Shown: one piece after another, positions 45,509-56,435 of the stretch | Position numbering within the stretch: the stretch's first letter is position 1 | Layout of the letters: each line of letters opens with the position of its first letter | Source: Aquilaria yunnanensis | Taxonomy: Eukaryota; Streptophyta; Magnoliopsida; Malvales; Thymelaeaceae | Direction of reading: 5' to 3' | Assembly: GCA_039654915.1 (NCBI GenBank) | Contig: CM077598.1 | Span: forward strand, 73,746,041-73,810,040 | DNA: 64,000 nucleotides | The notes under the pieces: generated by a model | Database searches by the model: none | The model's input: the letters and a program-made list of their open reading frames with translations, nothing else | What the model was told of the DNA's origin: nothing | Made by a program: the position numbers and the translations under genes

Positions 45509-48237
45509 CACCCCCCAACCAGGTTCGTGCTAGTCCCTAGCAAGTTCAACTTAAGAAAATAAACAAAACACATAATCTAACAACTCATGACAAATCATGC
45601 TATGAATATATAACACTTGTAAACTTGGCTTGAAAGTAATTAATGAAAGGAGAAAAAGTTAAGTCCTTGTTGCCAAAGGTAGAAGATCACTCCCTAAGTG
45701 TTTGTACTCATTTTAAGGTGGGTTTGTGAATAGCTTACTTTGTGTTTCTCAATCTGGAACTTGCAAGGGGATCCAACTTCACCCTCACTACATTGCCAAA
45801 AGGGACTGCATGTAAATGTAAGTCCAATGGTCTTTATATAAGGTTGTAATGGGGCTGACTTTGGTGAAAGCGGGAATCGGATAGAGGGTTTTTAGTAGTG
45901 GAGTTTGAAAAGAACTAGCAATGCAATTAATAATAAATACGGGCACCTAAAACACTCAATACCCAAAGTCTCCCAAATCAACTCTAGTCTATCAGTCCTC
46001 CCCCAAAACATAACTCCCTATCAACACATGAGGTTAGAAAAAAAATATGGTTGAGTTTTAAACTTATTGAATTTAACAATTTTTTTTACTCTCTCCATTT
46101 CAAAATGGTTGGCCGCAATTGACTCACACAAATATTAAGGTTGAAGTTGTTTTCTTTTTTTTCTTTTCAAAACTGTCTCCCATAATTATGCATTTATCTG
46201 TCAGAAAAAGATAAACAAAGATGTCTTTCATCTTTACTTTAGTAAGGATTCCACATGGGTATGAGCATATATAATTCTATTTGAAAAGGAAAGAGAACAA
46301 CTTTTTTTTTTACACTACCATAAAAGAAAAATGGGCCAAATATTATGAAACAAAAATAGTCTTTTTTTTCTATTTATTTATTTATTTTACTTTATTTTGT
46401 GAGGGCTTTTTCTTATGATCTCGCTTTTGCCTTTTTTCTACCTTAAATAACAAATCAACATTTGTTTAAAACTCAACGATCCAAAAATATACACTCAATT
46501 TGTATGCTTCAAGCTCAACTTATCCCAAATTTTCTACTATGACAATTTAACCACAAGGTAACCCAACATATTCTGAAGTACAGCCCACACTTATTCTTTA
46601 TTTTACCAGAAACAATACATTCATTTTAATTCTCCGAGCCCATAATCACATAAGCATCGTAAGTTCCAAGGATAATAAAGGGTCAAAATTAAGTGGAAGT
46701 GGTTAAACATATAGGGTTCAAACAAAGAATATAACTATACAGCTCAAAGGGGCTCACTAAGAGATAATGTACAAGGTTAGCTTTTTGGTAAGTGGTTAGC
46801 CCTAAAATGCCATCTTCTTCCTTAAATTTACATGCAAGAAGTGAGGTTGCATGGGTCCTTAAGGTCACCCATCCAAGCAAGGTCTAGCTCAAAACACAAA
46901 GTAAGCACTCTCAACAAAGAAATTCACACATCCTAATAAACACTAAGAGGTCAAAAGTGCTCACCGATTATTTGTTTTCCTTAGGTAACAAGCAACATAC
47001 TTTAACTGCTTTCAAAAATTAACAACCATTTCAATTTTACAGGGTATATATCCAGTGATGATATTTCCATGAGTTGGGTACCTAAATGAAAACAAACAAC
47101 CTAAATTCATTCTTAATGTTCCTACATGCAACTATTTATGCTTGTAAGAAAAAAAATACTATGCATGTCACACAAAATAAGAAGCATCTCAAGAGTGAAA
47201 AGTTACTCTTTACTCAGCCATCATAAACTAAGTGCTTTGTCTAATGGTTTTAATATCAACATGAGAGAAACTAAACTAAAAAAAAATCAAATATCGAATA
47301 TCCCTCCCCCAAACCAGATTAAGACATTATCCCTAATGTCAAAACATAGATAAGAAGAGTGAAGAAGAAATTACCTAAAATGGTACTTCCTGAAAATGAA
47401 AAATGTGAAATAACTTAAACCAAATTAAAGAAAATGCTGAGTGTAAAACTTAAAGGTAAGATAAAGGGATCCACAAGTCTGATTGCTCTCTCCCACAGTG
47501 CTTCATCACTTATTAAAGGTTGACAACTTGTAAAGCAAAAAAAAAAGAAAAAGAAAATGACATTAATGTACAGTAGTTGTGATTTTGGCTCGCATCTTCC
47601 ACTGGTTTTACATCCAGTAATGGCGTTAACACCTTCTATGAGTCAAAGATATGCTTCCCATGTAGTTTTCTTACAAACTGGCAAATAAGGTCATTTAAAG
47701 TCAGATTCCCAAGACTGTAATGCTCTCGCTCTGTATGAAAAATCCTCCATAAACCAAGAAGTTCACATTGCACTGATCCACAAGAATGCGTTTCAAGAGT
47801 TAATCAAATATCATCCAAAGAATCCTTACATAAGCCATTTCTAATGAATTTTCTTTTATCTTCTCGATTATCGGACATCGTCCCTAAAGAATGGCATTTA
47901 GTATCATAATTCCATTGACCACATTTGTGATAGATGCGTAACCTTTTTATTCTTCACTTTTTGGCATAATAACTTTTGCCTAAGCCAAGCATGTGGGGCA
48001 CAAATGCATCTGGAATTTCACCAGCCAAACTGACCTTAACTTCAATTAACCAATGCACATCCTTAAGAATTCCTTTGTGCATCAAAACTCTGAATCTTTC
48101 ACATCTAGTTTGATAAATTATTTTAAGAACATTTATTGGGAAAAAGGAAAAGTATTTTTGTAAAGCAAAAAGAATAGAATTCATTGGTAAAAAAAAATTG
48201 AGAGAGAGGAGAGAAAGAAATCAGTTGTTATGGGAAA
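45509..48237 (-). other. Element I polypurine tract and 3' non-coding region
   Basis: The first 12 bases are a G-rich polypurine tract on minus (GGTTGGGGGGTG). The rest has no frame longer than about 75 codons and many homopolymer runs. Athila elements often carry an env-like frame here; none is recognisable. Confidence 0.7.
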
Positions 48238-48847
48238 CTAAGATAACCAACTTAAGAGCCACGGAGTACTGTATCTACCACTTAACGGGGAAGAAATGGA
48301 TCCTAATTTCTGACAATTTTCAAAGGCTTTGCAGTATGGATTTTTGCCTTTAAAGAAAGAGGGCCAGTAAAATTCAGACTGGAAATCTTTATAAGTGTTT
48401 TCGTGGATAAAAAATGCCCTCTGCACATTTCAAAATGAGAAAATTCAATGACACTTTTTACCTTATCCTCGGGTATGCATCTCGTAAATATCTGATCAGG
48501 ACAATATTTGAAAAGGTAAAAGTAATCCTAATAAAAATTTTTCACCTCATGTAGAAATTTCTTTTATCTTGGATACTCCATTGAGCTGGTATCCGTCCTG
48601 TCACCAAAAAATTGACAATATTAGCAAACCAAGGTACTGTAGTGACAGAAAATAAAAATTCATCAGGAAAACAATAATTTATGGCTGCAGCCTCAATTGT
48701 TGAATCCGTTGTCAGTCTTGACAAATAGTTAGCGACAACATTTTTAGTGCATTTTTTATCCTTGATCACAATGTTGAATTCTTGGAGTAATTTGATCCAG
48801 CGTATCAGCCTTGATTTAGCATTTTTCGTTGACATTAGGTACTTCAA
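48238..48847 (-). pseudogene. Element I RNase H end and integrase zinc-finger fragments
   Basis: 48542-48847 reads KYLMSTKNAKSRLIRWIKLL and then NVVANYLSRL, the end of RNase H in Athila-type pol. 48238-48426 holds the FYWPSFFKG and AFENCQKLG words of the integrase finger. The catalytic core does not follow. Only about 180 bp separate this from protease, so RT is deleted. Confidence 0.75.
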
Positions 48848-49030
48848 TTCTTTGGGTAAGAGCTTTAACTCAATTGTGGAGATTTTATTTTCCTCCTTAC
48901 CTTTTGGTTCCTAACATGTGTTTCCTTCTACCTTTTCAATGTGGTTTTTCACAAAAGTGTCAATGATGCAAACTTCCACACTTTCATCTTCATCTTCTGG
49001 AGGTTGCTTAAGCAATTTAAAAACATTTAA

Positions 49031-49810
49031 CTACAATGTCATATTCCCAAATGTCAGCTTCATCAATCCATTCTTATAATTAGTCAAAGCCTTTAATGTT
49101 GCTAAATATGGACGTCCCATAATAACAAGTACCGAATTTTGAATTTCCACTGGCGGTGTGTCCAAAACAATAAAATCCATAGGATATATGAATTTATCAA
49201 CTTGGACTAACACATATTCAATGACTCCTCTAAGCACTTTCACAGATCTATCAGCAAGCAAAAAAGTTACTTCGGTTGGTTTTAACTCGCCCAAATTTAG
49301 TTTTTGGTAAATTGAATATGAAAGTAAGTTTACACTAGCACCAAGATCAAGTAATGCTTGCTCAATTTGGTGTTCTCCAATGAAACATGAAATTATTGGA
49401 CAACCAGGATCCTTGTATTTCAAAGCAGTGTTATTTTGAATAACAGAACTTAATTGTTTGGCCAAAAAGGCTTTCATTCTCACATTCAATTTTCTTTTAA
49501 CAGTGTACAAATCCTTTAAAAATTTGGCATAAGAAGGTATATGTTTGATTGCATCCAACAAAGTAATATTGATCTTTATCTGCTTGAAAATATCCAAAAT
49601 TTTAGGATTTTGAATCACCTTTTTAGGAATAGTTAATGCCTGAGGAAATAGAGGTGTTGGTGGAGATTCAATTTGGTCCACACTTGGTATAAGTTCAACC
49701 CAATCTTTATTCTTAAAAATTGACTCATCATCTACTTCACAAGGATCAAGAATGGATTTTTCAATAACCTTACCATTGCAGAGTGTAATGATTGACTTCA
49801 CTTGATCCAT
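49031..49810 (-). pseudogene. Element I protease region
   Basis: 259 open codons. LLDLGASVNLLSYSIYQKL carries the Athila-type aspartic protease site (DLGAS). PTEVTFLLADRSVKVLRGV and MDFIVLD follow, typical of this lineage. It is open throughout but fused to nothing: gag upstream has stops and RT downstream is missing. Confidence 0.85.
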
Positions 49811-51187
49811 AGTTTGACCTTTGGGATTTGGTTGTGATTGAGAAGGAAATTGCCCTTTCTCCTAAATGTTGAGTGTAGATGCAAATTTTGTAAGAGTATC
49901 TTTCAAGTCAATTATGGTTTGACTTGTTTGAGCATTGATTGACTCTTTCTTTTCAATGAATGAATGCAATGTATCTTCAAGATTTTTTGTTAAAGAAGGT
50001 ACATATGGTGCATATCCTTAAGATTGTTAAAAATTTTGTTAGGTGTGCAAAGGTGGTTGTGAAAGTTGAGCATGATTATCATTTCTCCAACAGAAATTTG
50101 GATGATTCCTCCAACTAGTATTGTAAATTTGCAAGTATGGATTTTAGGTTGGCTTCTTGAAGTTGTTCAATACATTTACTTGTTCATGGAGACATTCTTT
50201 GAAAGAGGGAAAAGTTGGGCAATTGCTAGTGGAATGGTCATAGGTCTCACAAATATGACAAATAATTTCTTCAACAGATTTTAAATGACCAGTTTTGTTC
50301 ATTTCTAATGCCTTAACCTTTCTAGCTAGGGATTCAAATTTTGCTTCAAGGTCACTATCTTGCTTAAGATGATATATGCCTCCACTAGATGCAAGGGATT
50401 AAGTCTTACCTGGAGCCTCATATGTACCAAATGGTGTTCCAATTCTGTGCATTTTTTGCTAGCATGTCTAGGTAATTCATTGCGTCACTAGGATCTTTAT
50501 CCTCAAGTGTTCCATTGCACATCAATTCTACTATTTGTCTTTCATTGGGTGTCAAACCTTCATCAAAATGTGAGACTAGTCTCCATGTTTCAAAACCTTT
50601 GTGTGGGCATGTGTTAAGTAAATCCTTGTATCTGTCCCACCATTGGTAAAAAGTTTCGCCTGGTTTTTGTGTGAAAGTGGTGATTTGCCTTTTTAAATAA
50701 TTTGTTCTTTGGGTAGGAGATTTTTTTTTTCAAAAATTGTTGTTGCAATTCATCCTATGGATTAACGGAGCCTGATCTACGATTCTGTAGCCAAGTTTTA
50801 GCTTTATCTTTTAAGAAAAAGGAAAAAAACTTAAGCCTAATGGTGTTCATACTACATTTTAGGTTGTTATATGTCTAACAAACTTCCTCAAATTCTCTCA
50901 GATGCAAGTAGGGATTCTTGGAATCAAAGCCGTGAAAGGTTGGTAAAAGTTGAATAATGCCTGACTTGAAGTTGAAGTTACATGCATCAGTAGGAAAAAT
51001 TAAACATGATGGAGTGCTATTTCTTATAGGGTTCATGTATTCTCTAAGAGTCCTAGGTCGATCTTGGTTTTTATGTAGAGAATGGTTATCTTCTTGTTCA
51101 TTAATGTCTTTAGCAATGTTTGAAGAAGATGAAGATTCTCTAACTAGTCTACCACTTGATGGATGTGACCAAGCTTTCATGCATTAA
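49811..51187 (-). pseudogene. Element I gag
   Basis: The N-terminal piece at 50875-51180 holds RTLREYMNPIRNSTPSC and NPYLHLREFEEVC, conserved in Athila gag. Further pieces down to about 49850 are in shifted frames with stops. Confidence 0.8.
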
Positions 51188-51497
51188 CAAAATAACAACA
51201 TGAAAAAGTAATATTAATAAGAGAAAAAAGGTATGAGGCTCAGCCTTCCATTTTATAAACAAAAGATTTAGAAGGCGTAGCCTTCCATTCAACCATAAAA
51301 AAAAGTAACACAAAATAAATAGAAAATAAAATGTTGGAGGCTTAGCCTTCCATTCAATAATAAAAAAAGAAAAAAGAAAAATGAGATTAACAGAAATTAA
51401 GAGGTAGGAGGCTCATCCTTCCCTATGATGAACAAAAAATATGAAACAAAATAAAAGGAACAAAAAAAGAAAAATTGCACTTGTACTCTAATTTTAC

Positions 51498-51516
51498 TTC
51501 CCTAGCAAGGGCGCCA
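51498..51516 (-). other. Element I primer-binding site (tRNA-Asp type)
   Basis: TGGCGCCCTTGCTAGGGAA on minus, close to the tRNA-Asp site usual for Athila. Confidence 0.8.
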
Positions 51517-51523
51517 AAAAACT

Positions 51524-52778
51524 TGCTGCACTGTAGTAGCTGTAACCTTAGTATAGGTTGTTGCAAGTAATAAAATCTCAAAAGATCGAGTGTCAAACCA
51601 CAAGGAAGTCAATTAAGAAATACAAATCACAGATTTGGTAATAAGGAAAGATTTTGGTGCAAGGTGTGAACATGTGTTGATTAAAAACTCAAATTCAAAT
51701 AAATAGCTAAGGTTAGGGATCCACTTTTAGTATATCGGTTATGATTAATTTTAGCCAATCTTACGACTCAATTGGGATCTACACATAAATGAGGTCCCAA
51801 TCGAGGAATTTAGTTAGTATTAACCTTTATTGATCTTAAAATGCCAACTCTTGCTAACGGGTTCAAGTATCCATCATGCCAACCTTTATCCACAATAACT
51901 CAAGATTCCAATATAGTCAGAAAGCCACATTCTACAAAGGGAATCAAGTAGCCTTTGTGCCAATGATTGACTATGATGAATCAAGACTCCCACTTAACAA
52001 GGAGAAAAATTAAATAGATTAAGAAAGAAAATATCGTTAATGTTGTGATCCATTCAAATCAATCATAACCTTTACACCAAAAGCTTCACCCCTTCACCTT
52101 AGGAAAATGAAGATTAGTTAGCTATCATAAAAGTAAACAACATGTAAAAAGATGAAATCAGCATGGATTGAAAGATCAAAGGAAAAGAAGAAGAAGATGA
52201 GAAAACACTTGAACAGAGCTTCGGTATTGAAAACAAGAACAAAACTAAAGAAGAAAAGCTAAAGATGATAGAAGAACATTAAAATGGGCTAAGAAATGGC
52301 ATGAATTCATCCTCCCCACAAGGTACCTATTTATAGAGTTTTAGGCTGGCTGAAATGGTAAAATAGAATAGTAAATGTAGGTAAATACAAAACAACAAAG
52401 ATAGGCTGCTTCTTCTTTTAATTTTTTTAGCACTGTCCACATTGAATCAGCTCTTCCTCAAAGCATGAAATTTTTTGATATTTTCTTAATCTTCAAAATG
52501 ATAGCTTGTTCATTCAAATCTGACATTTGTAGCTCAAGTTATGATTTTTCTACTAAAACTACTCTTCGGTACATGGGAGAACAAATGATCTCATCTATAA
52601 TTAGATTTTAGCAATGAAAATGATTAAACTAAACTCAAAATGAAGATGGATCAAAGATCTATGTGTTGGATCCTAGATGAACTTGGAATCACTCAGTTCC
52701 GATATCTACAACTCCATATAGGATTTTTCTTGTGAAGGGTCACGAGGTAATGATTTAACCTACATAAAAAAATAATTA

Positions 52779-52833
<55 letters not shown>

Positions 52834-53018
52834 TGTGAATAGAAAATATATGAATAGTAATTATGAATAGTAAATATGTGAATAGTAACTGTAAATAATA
52901 AATTAGTGAATAGTAACACTAGTGGAAAAAGTGCTTCAAATTAGAGAAATTAATCACACTCAGAGTATATAATGATAATTTAAACCCTTAACAACAATAC
53001 ACTTATGAGTATTCATCA
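51524..53018 (-). repeat. Element I 5' LTR (right)
   Basis: 1,495 bp. The excess over the left copy is mostly an expanded AT microsatellite at 52782-52825. TATAAATAG on minus at 52327-52335. Confidence 0.9.
52782..52825. repeat. (AT)n microsatellite in element I LTR
   Basis: About 44 bp of alternating AT; the left LTR has only a short run at the same place. Confidence 0.9.
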
Positions 53019-53172
53019 AGGACGCTCGTCCTCAAGTAAATAAGGCTTCAAAGGTGGATCTATTGGTGCTTGAGGTTTCAGCACAGACTGGGATGTAAGA
53101 ATCCCCTTGTCCTTAGAATGTCAAGTTTTCACAATGGCAATCTGAGATTCAATTCCTATAGACAGTGCCAAA
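53019..53172 (-). pseudogene. Element H leader and primer-binding site
   Basis: It follows the AGGAC duplication and aligns with 14280-14444 of element A. The PBS remnant (GTGCCAAA on plus) sits directly before the LTR. Confidence 0.7.
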
Positions 53173-53999
53173 TGATACTCCAAGACATCATTTATATAGG
53201 ACATGTCAACCTCCTGAGGGGCAGTATGCTAAATAGTATTTACAACACGGTTAAATGAGCATCAGGGGCTTTTTTGGGATATTACTAGGGAAAGGACCTC
53301 TAACACTCAAGCCATTGTGGAGAAGGGGAAGCGAGTAAGAGTAAGAAGTGGGAGAATGTGAAGATTGATCCCCTACCTAAGAACTTCTTTTGACTCTATA
53401 TAGGGTGGTTGTGGAGAGAGCCATTTTGCTTGATTAGGGGAGATTTGGACACATGGATGGCCTGATTTGGGAGGTCTTCAATCTGTAACCTAGGAGGGGT
53501 GTCTCCGGCTGGCTTAGGACTAGCAAGCAATTATGCTTTGACAATAGATCAGGAGGCATGTTGGTGGCTTCTGTCAGTAGTCCTAAAGGACTACATGTCT
53601 AAATTTTTTCCTCTGAGATCCCTTCAGTTTGTTTTGAGGATGTCATTGAGCTCGCACTACTTCATTTGCTTTTGAAGGTGGTTGGCCTATTTCCTAAGGT
53701 TTTTGATTCAAGGGTTTTTCCAAAGGCCAAAGGTTAGGAAGGGTGTCTCCAGTTGGCATAAGGCTACCAAGCAGTTATGTTGTGACAATAGATCAGGAGG
53801 CATGTTTGTGGCTTCTGTCAATGGTCCCAAGGGACTATGTGTCTAACCCTTTTCCTCTGAGGTCCCTTTAGTGTGGTTCAAGGATGTTGCCAAGCTCAAA
53901 CTGCTTCTTTCACTTTTAAGGTTGGCCTGCCTATTTTTTGAGGGTACTAATTAAAGGCTTTTTTCAAGGGTGGAAGTTTCGATATCCCTTTGGCTATCA
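53173..53999 (-). repeat. Element H 5' LTR with an inner tandem duplication
   Basis: It starts TGATACTCC and ends TTTGGCTATCA, as in A and B. Inside, 53491-53733 and 53734 to about 53976 are direct repeats of about 243 bp (both begin TAGGA-GGGTGTCTCC and contain ACAATAGATCAGGAGGCATG). The left LTR lies outside the window. Confidence 0.8.
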
Positions 54000-55445
54000 C
54001 TAGGCCTTTTCTTTCATTCAAGGCATAACGCATTTGAGTTTCATTGAAACATAGTAAGGCCTAGTTGCAAGAAAACTTGCAAGCCTGCAAACACAAAAGT
54101 CAACACCAAAACATATATATATACACATAATAGATATCATAACAAGTAAGCGTTAACACAGGTAGTGAACATTGAGAAGTGTACAACACACACACAAAAC
54201 CTCTCATATGGTTCCAAATAGTGTCAAATCCTTAACAAGCAACTCCAAACATACATGTAACTTACACATAGTGAGCTCAAACCTAAAAGACATTCATTTA
54301 AGAGCATCTAAGTGTTGCTTAAGCACCAGGGCTCTAGTCAACCCTAGGTCTTGGTTACATGCCTTTGTTTCAAGTTAGCTAACACATCAAGGTGCCATAC
54401 CATGAATTTATGGAGCCAAATATGCCTTATTGAGCATTTGAAGGAACCCCTAATCATAAGCACATCAGGTCACCTGGTAAAGAAGATATCTCTAACGGTT
54501 AGCACGGATTTCCAAGCTAAAGCATAATTCTTCATACAATGAGCTTAGCAATCAAGCTAAATCCATACCTTACCTCAAGAACATTAAGATTTCAAAACTT
54601 GAAACAAGCAAAACCACTTTAAGAGCTTATGCTCGGAGAAATCCAAAATTTCTTATCAACTAGAGCCAAGATCATCCTCCCAAGCCCTAATTTCTTCACC
54701 AGTAGCTTCAAAATGGTTTTGGTCAACTTCTTTTTCTTATTTCAACTAAGAACAGAGCCAAAGAACATGTCAGAAGCCACTCAAAATAGTTAAGAAGAGT
54801 AGTTTGACAAGTGTTCAAAATTGGGTCCTAATCCCAATATTGATACTTAAATTTCCTTGCATGTTTCAATTCTATACTAGGTTTTTCAAAATTTTCACTT
54901 AGGCTTACCAGTTCCACCGAAGAACTTCATTATAGTCTTAATTAGGTTCTTACCACCTAATTCAAGTCCAAAACAACCCATTGAAACTCATATTATTACA
55001 ATCGAGTACTTAACATTTAATTACCCAATAGGTAATACTTACAATTCTTTGCAACTAAATTACTCAATAAGACATCTGTTATCTTAACCTCCATAACAAA
55101 ACTTGTTATACAAGTTACTTACATAAACAACCCTAGGTTAAGCATTTCAAGGTGAGGGATGTGTCAAACTATATGTAAAACTTTGCAGGTTTTCAGCCTT
55201 TAATATGTTTTACTAGTCCTTAGACTTAAGAAGTCCTATATAAGAATGAAATAAAAGTATAAAGTAAACAAACTGCTAGTTAAACTATGAGGCACATTAA
55301 AATACACTTGTTTAAGGCTAAAATGCATCCTTAGCATGTGCTATCTAAAACATATGCTAAAAATGTTGTTTTAATGTTTAAAAACCTTAAATTTAACATA
55401 AATTGGGTTAAATGCTCTCCAAAAGACCTTGAAGCCTATTGGACC
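54000..55445. other. Degenerate LTR-like non-coding DNA, left of J
   Basis: No gene. Parts (54550-54900) weakly follow the minus-orientation C-type LTR (CCATACCTTACCTCAAGAAC, then GGGTCCTAATCC). It ends with GGACC (55441-55445), the target duplication of J. Confidence 0.4.
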
Positions 55446-56435
55446 TGATGCGAACCCCGATGGTATAATGACCATGAAACGCGCCCAAGATGAGATTCAA
55501 GCTCCACAAGACATCAAAAAGACTGGGTTTAAAACCCCCACCCCTAATCAACCTGTGACTAGAAACGAGAAGTATAGAACTCCAAGAACACAAGCACACT
55601 TGTGCACCAAGGCAGTCCGCCAAGAACCAAAGAGAAAACCTCTCCAAAGAGCAATATTATTTCGGCAATAATCTGTATGTTTACATCCAGAATATGTGCC
55701 TTTATATAGGCCTAAACTAGGGTTAAAAGCTGGGAAAAATTCGCAGCCTAAATCCCTTAGGAATCCTAGATACAAAGACATAGGAAATCCTAGTCAAATT
55801 AGGACTCTAATTCCTAGTTTGAACAAGTTCAATGAATGCAGCGTATGCCACTTGTCCAAAACTATTTAAAATTATTCCATAGCCTAAATAACTTCCTAAA
55901 TAATGTAAATAATTAGGAAAATAAAATAAGATACGTTACAACACAAGATTGGGCATAAAAACCCAAAATAGTCTTCTCAGGTGGTTCCTGCTTGTGTCTT
56001 CAACTTCAAGCTGAAATTCAAACTTGATGCAACCATTATTTCTCAAAATGAAAAGCATGAAAGTTGTAGATATCTTTCTTAGCTTTGAAATGACACCTGA
56101 ACCACACAAAACGGACATCTGAATCCAAAGATATGACCAAAATACTGCAACTTCTTCTGAACCAGCGATCACTCGTAAATCGCGACTTTGAAGCTAAATT
56201 GGACCTCCTTAACGTGAAAACTGGGTTTCACGGTCTTCATATGATTTGTAGCTCCACATGTTAGCTTTCCAATGAATCAAGAATTACACAATTCTGATCC
56301 GTTTAGCTCAAGATATGATTTTTCTACCAGAATATCGCCAGTCTGTCAACATCCAAGCTTGGCCCTCATCTCCATATGATTCCTTCCATGTTCCAGCAGC
56401 TCCCATCCTTAGTTGTGCCTTCTTTGATCGTATCA
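55446..56435 (-). repeat. Element J 3' LTR (left)
   Basis: 990 bp, TGATGCGAACC to CGTATCA. The long gag frame runs 70 nt into it. Confidence 0.95.

Larger units (their letters stand above)
44046..53018 (-). mobile_element. Athila-lineage Ty3/gypsy element I, decayed
   Basis: 8,973 bp with LTRs 44046-45508 and 51524-53018 and the exact duplication AGGAC (44041-44045, 53019-53023). It has a tRNA-Asp-type PBS and Athila-type gag and protease. The RT and integrase core are largely deleted. Sequence is AT-rich, unlike the GC-richer Tat element A. Confidence 0.92.
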
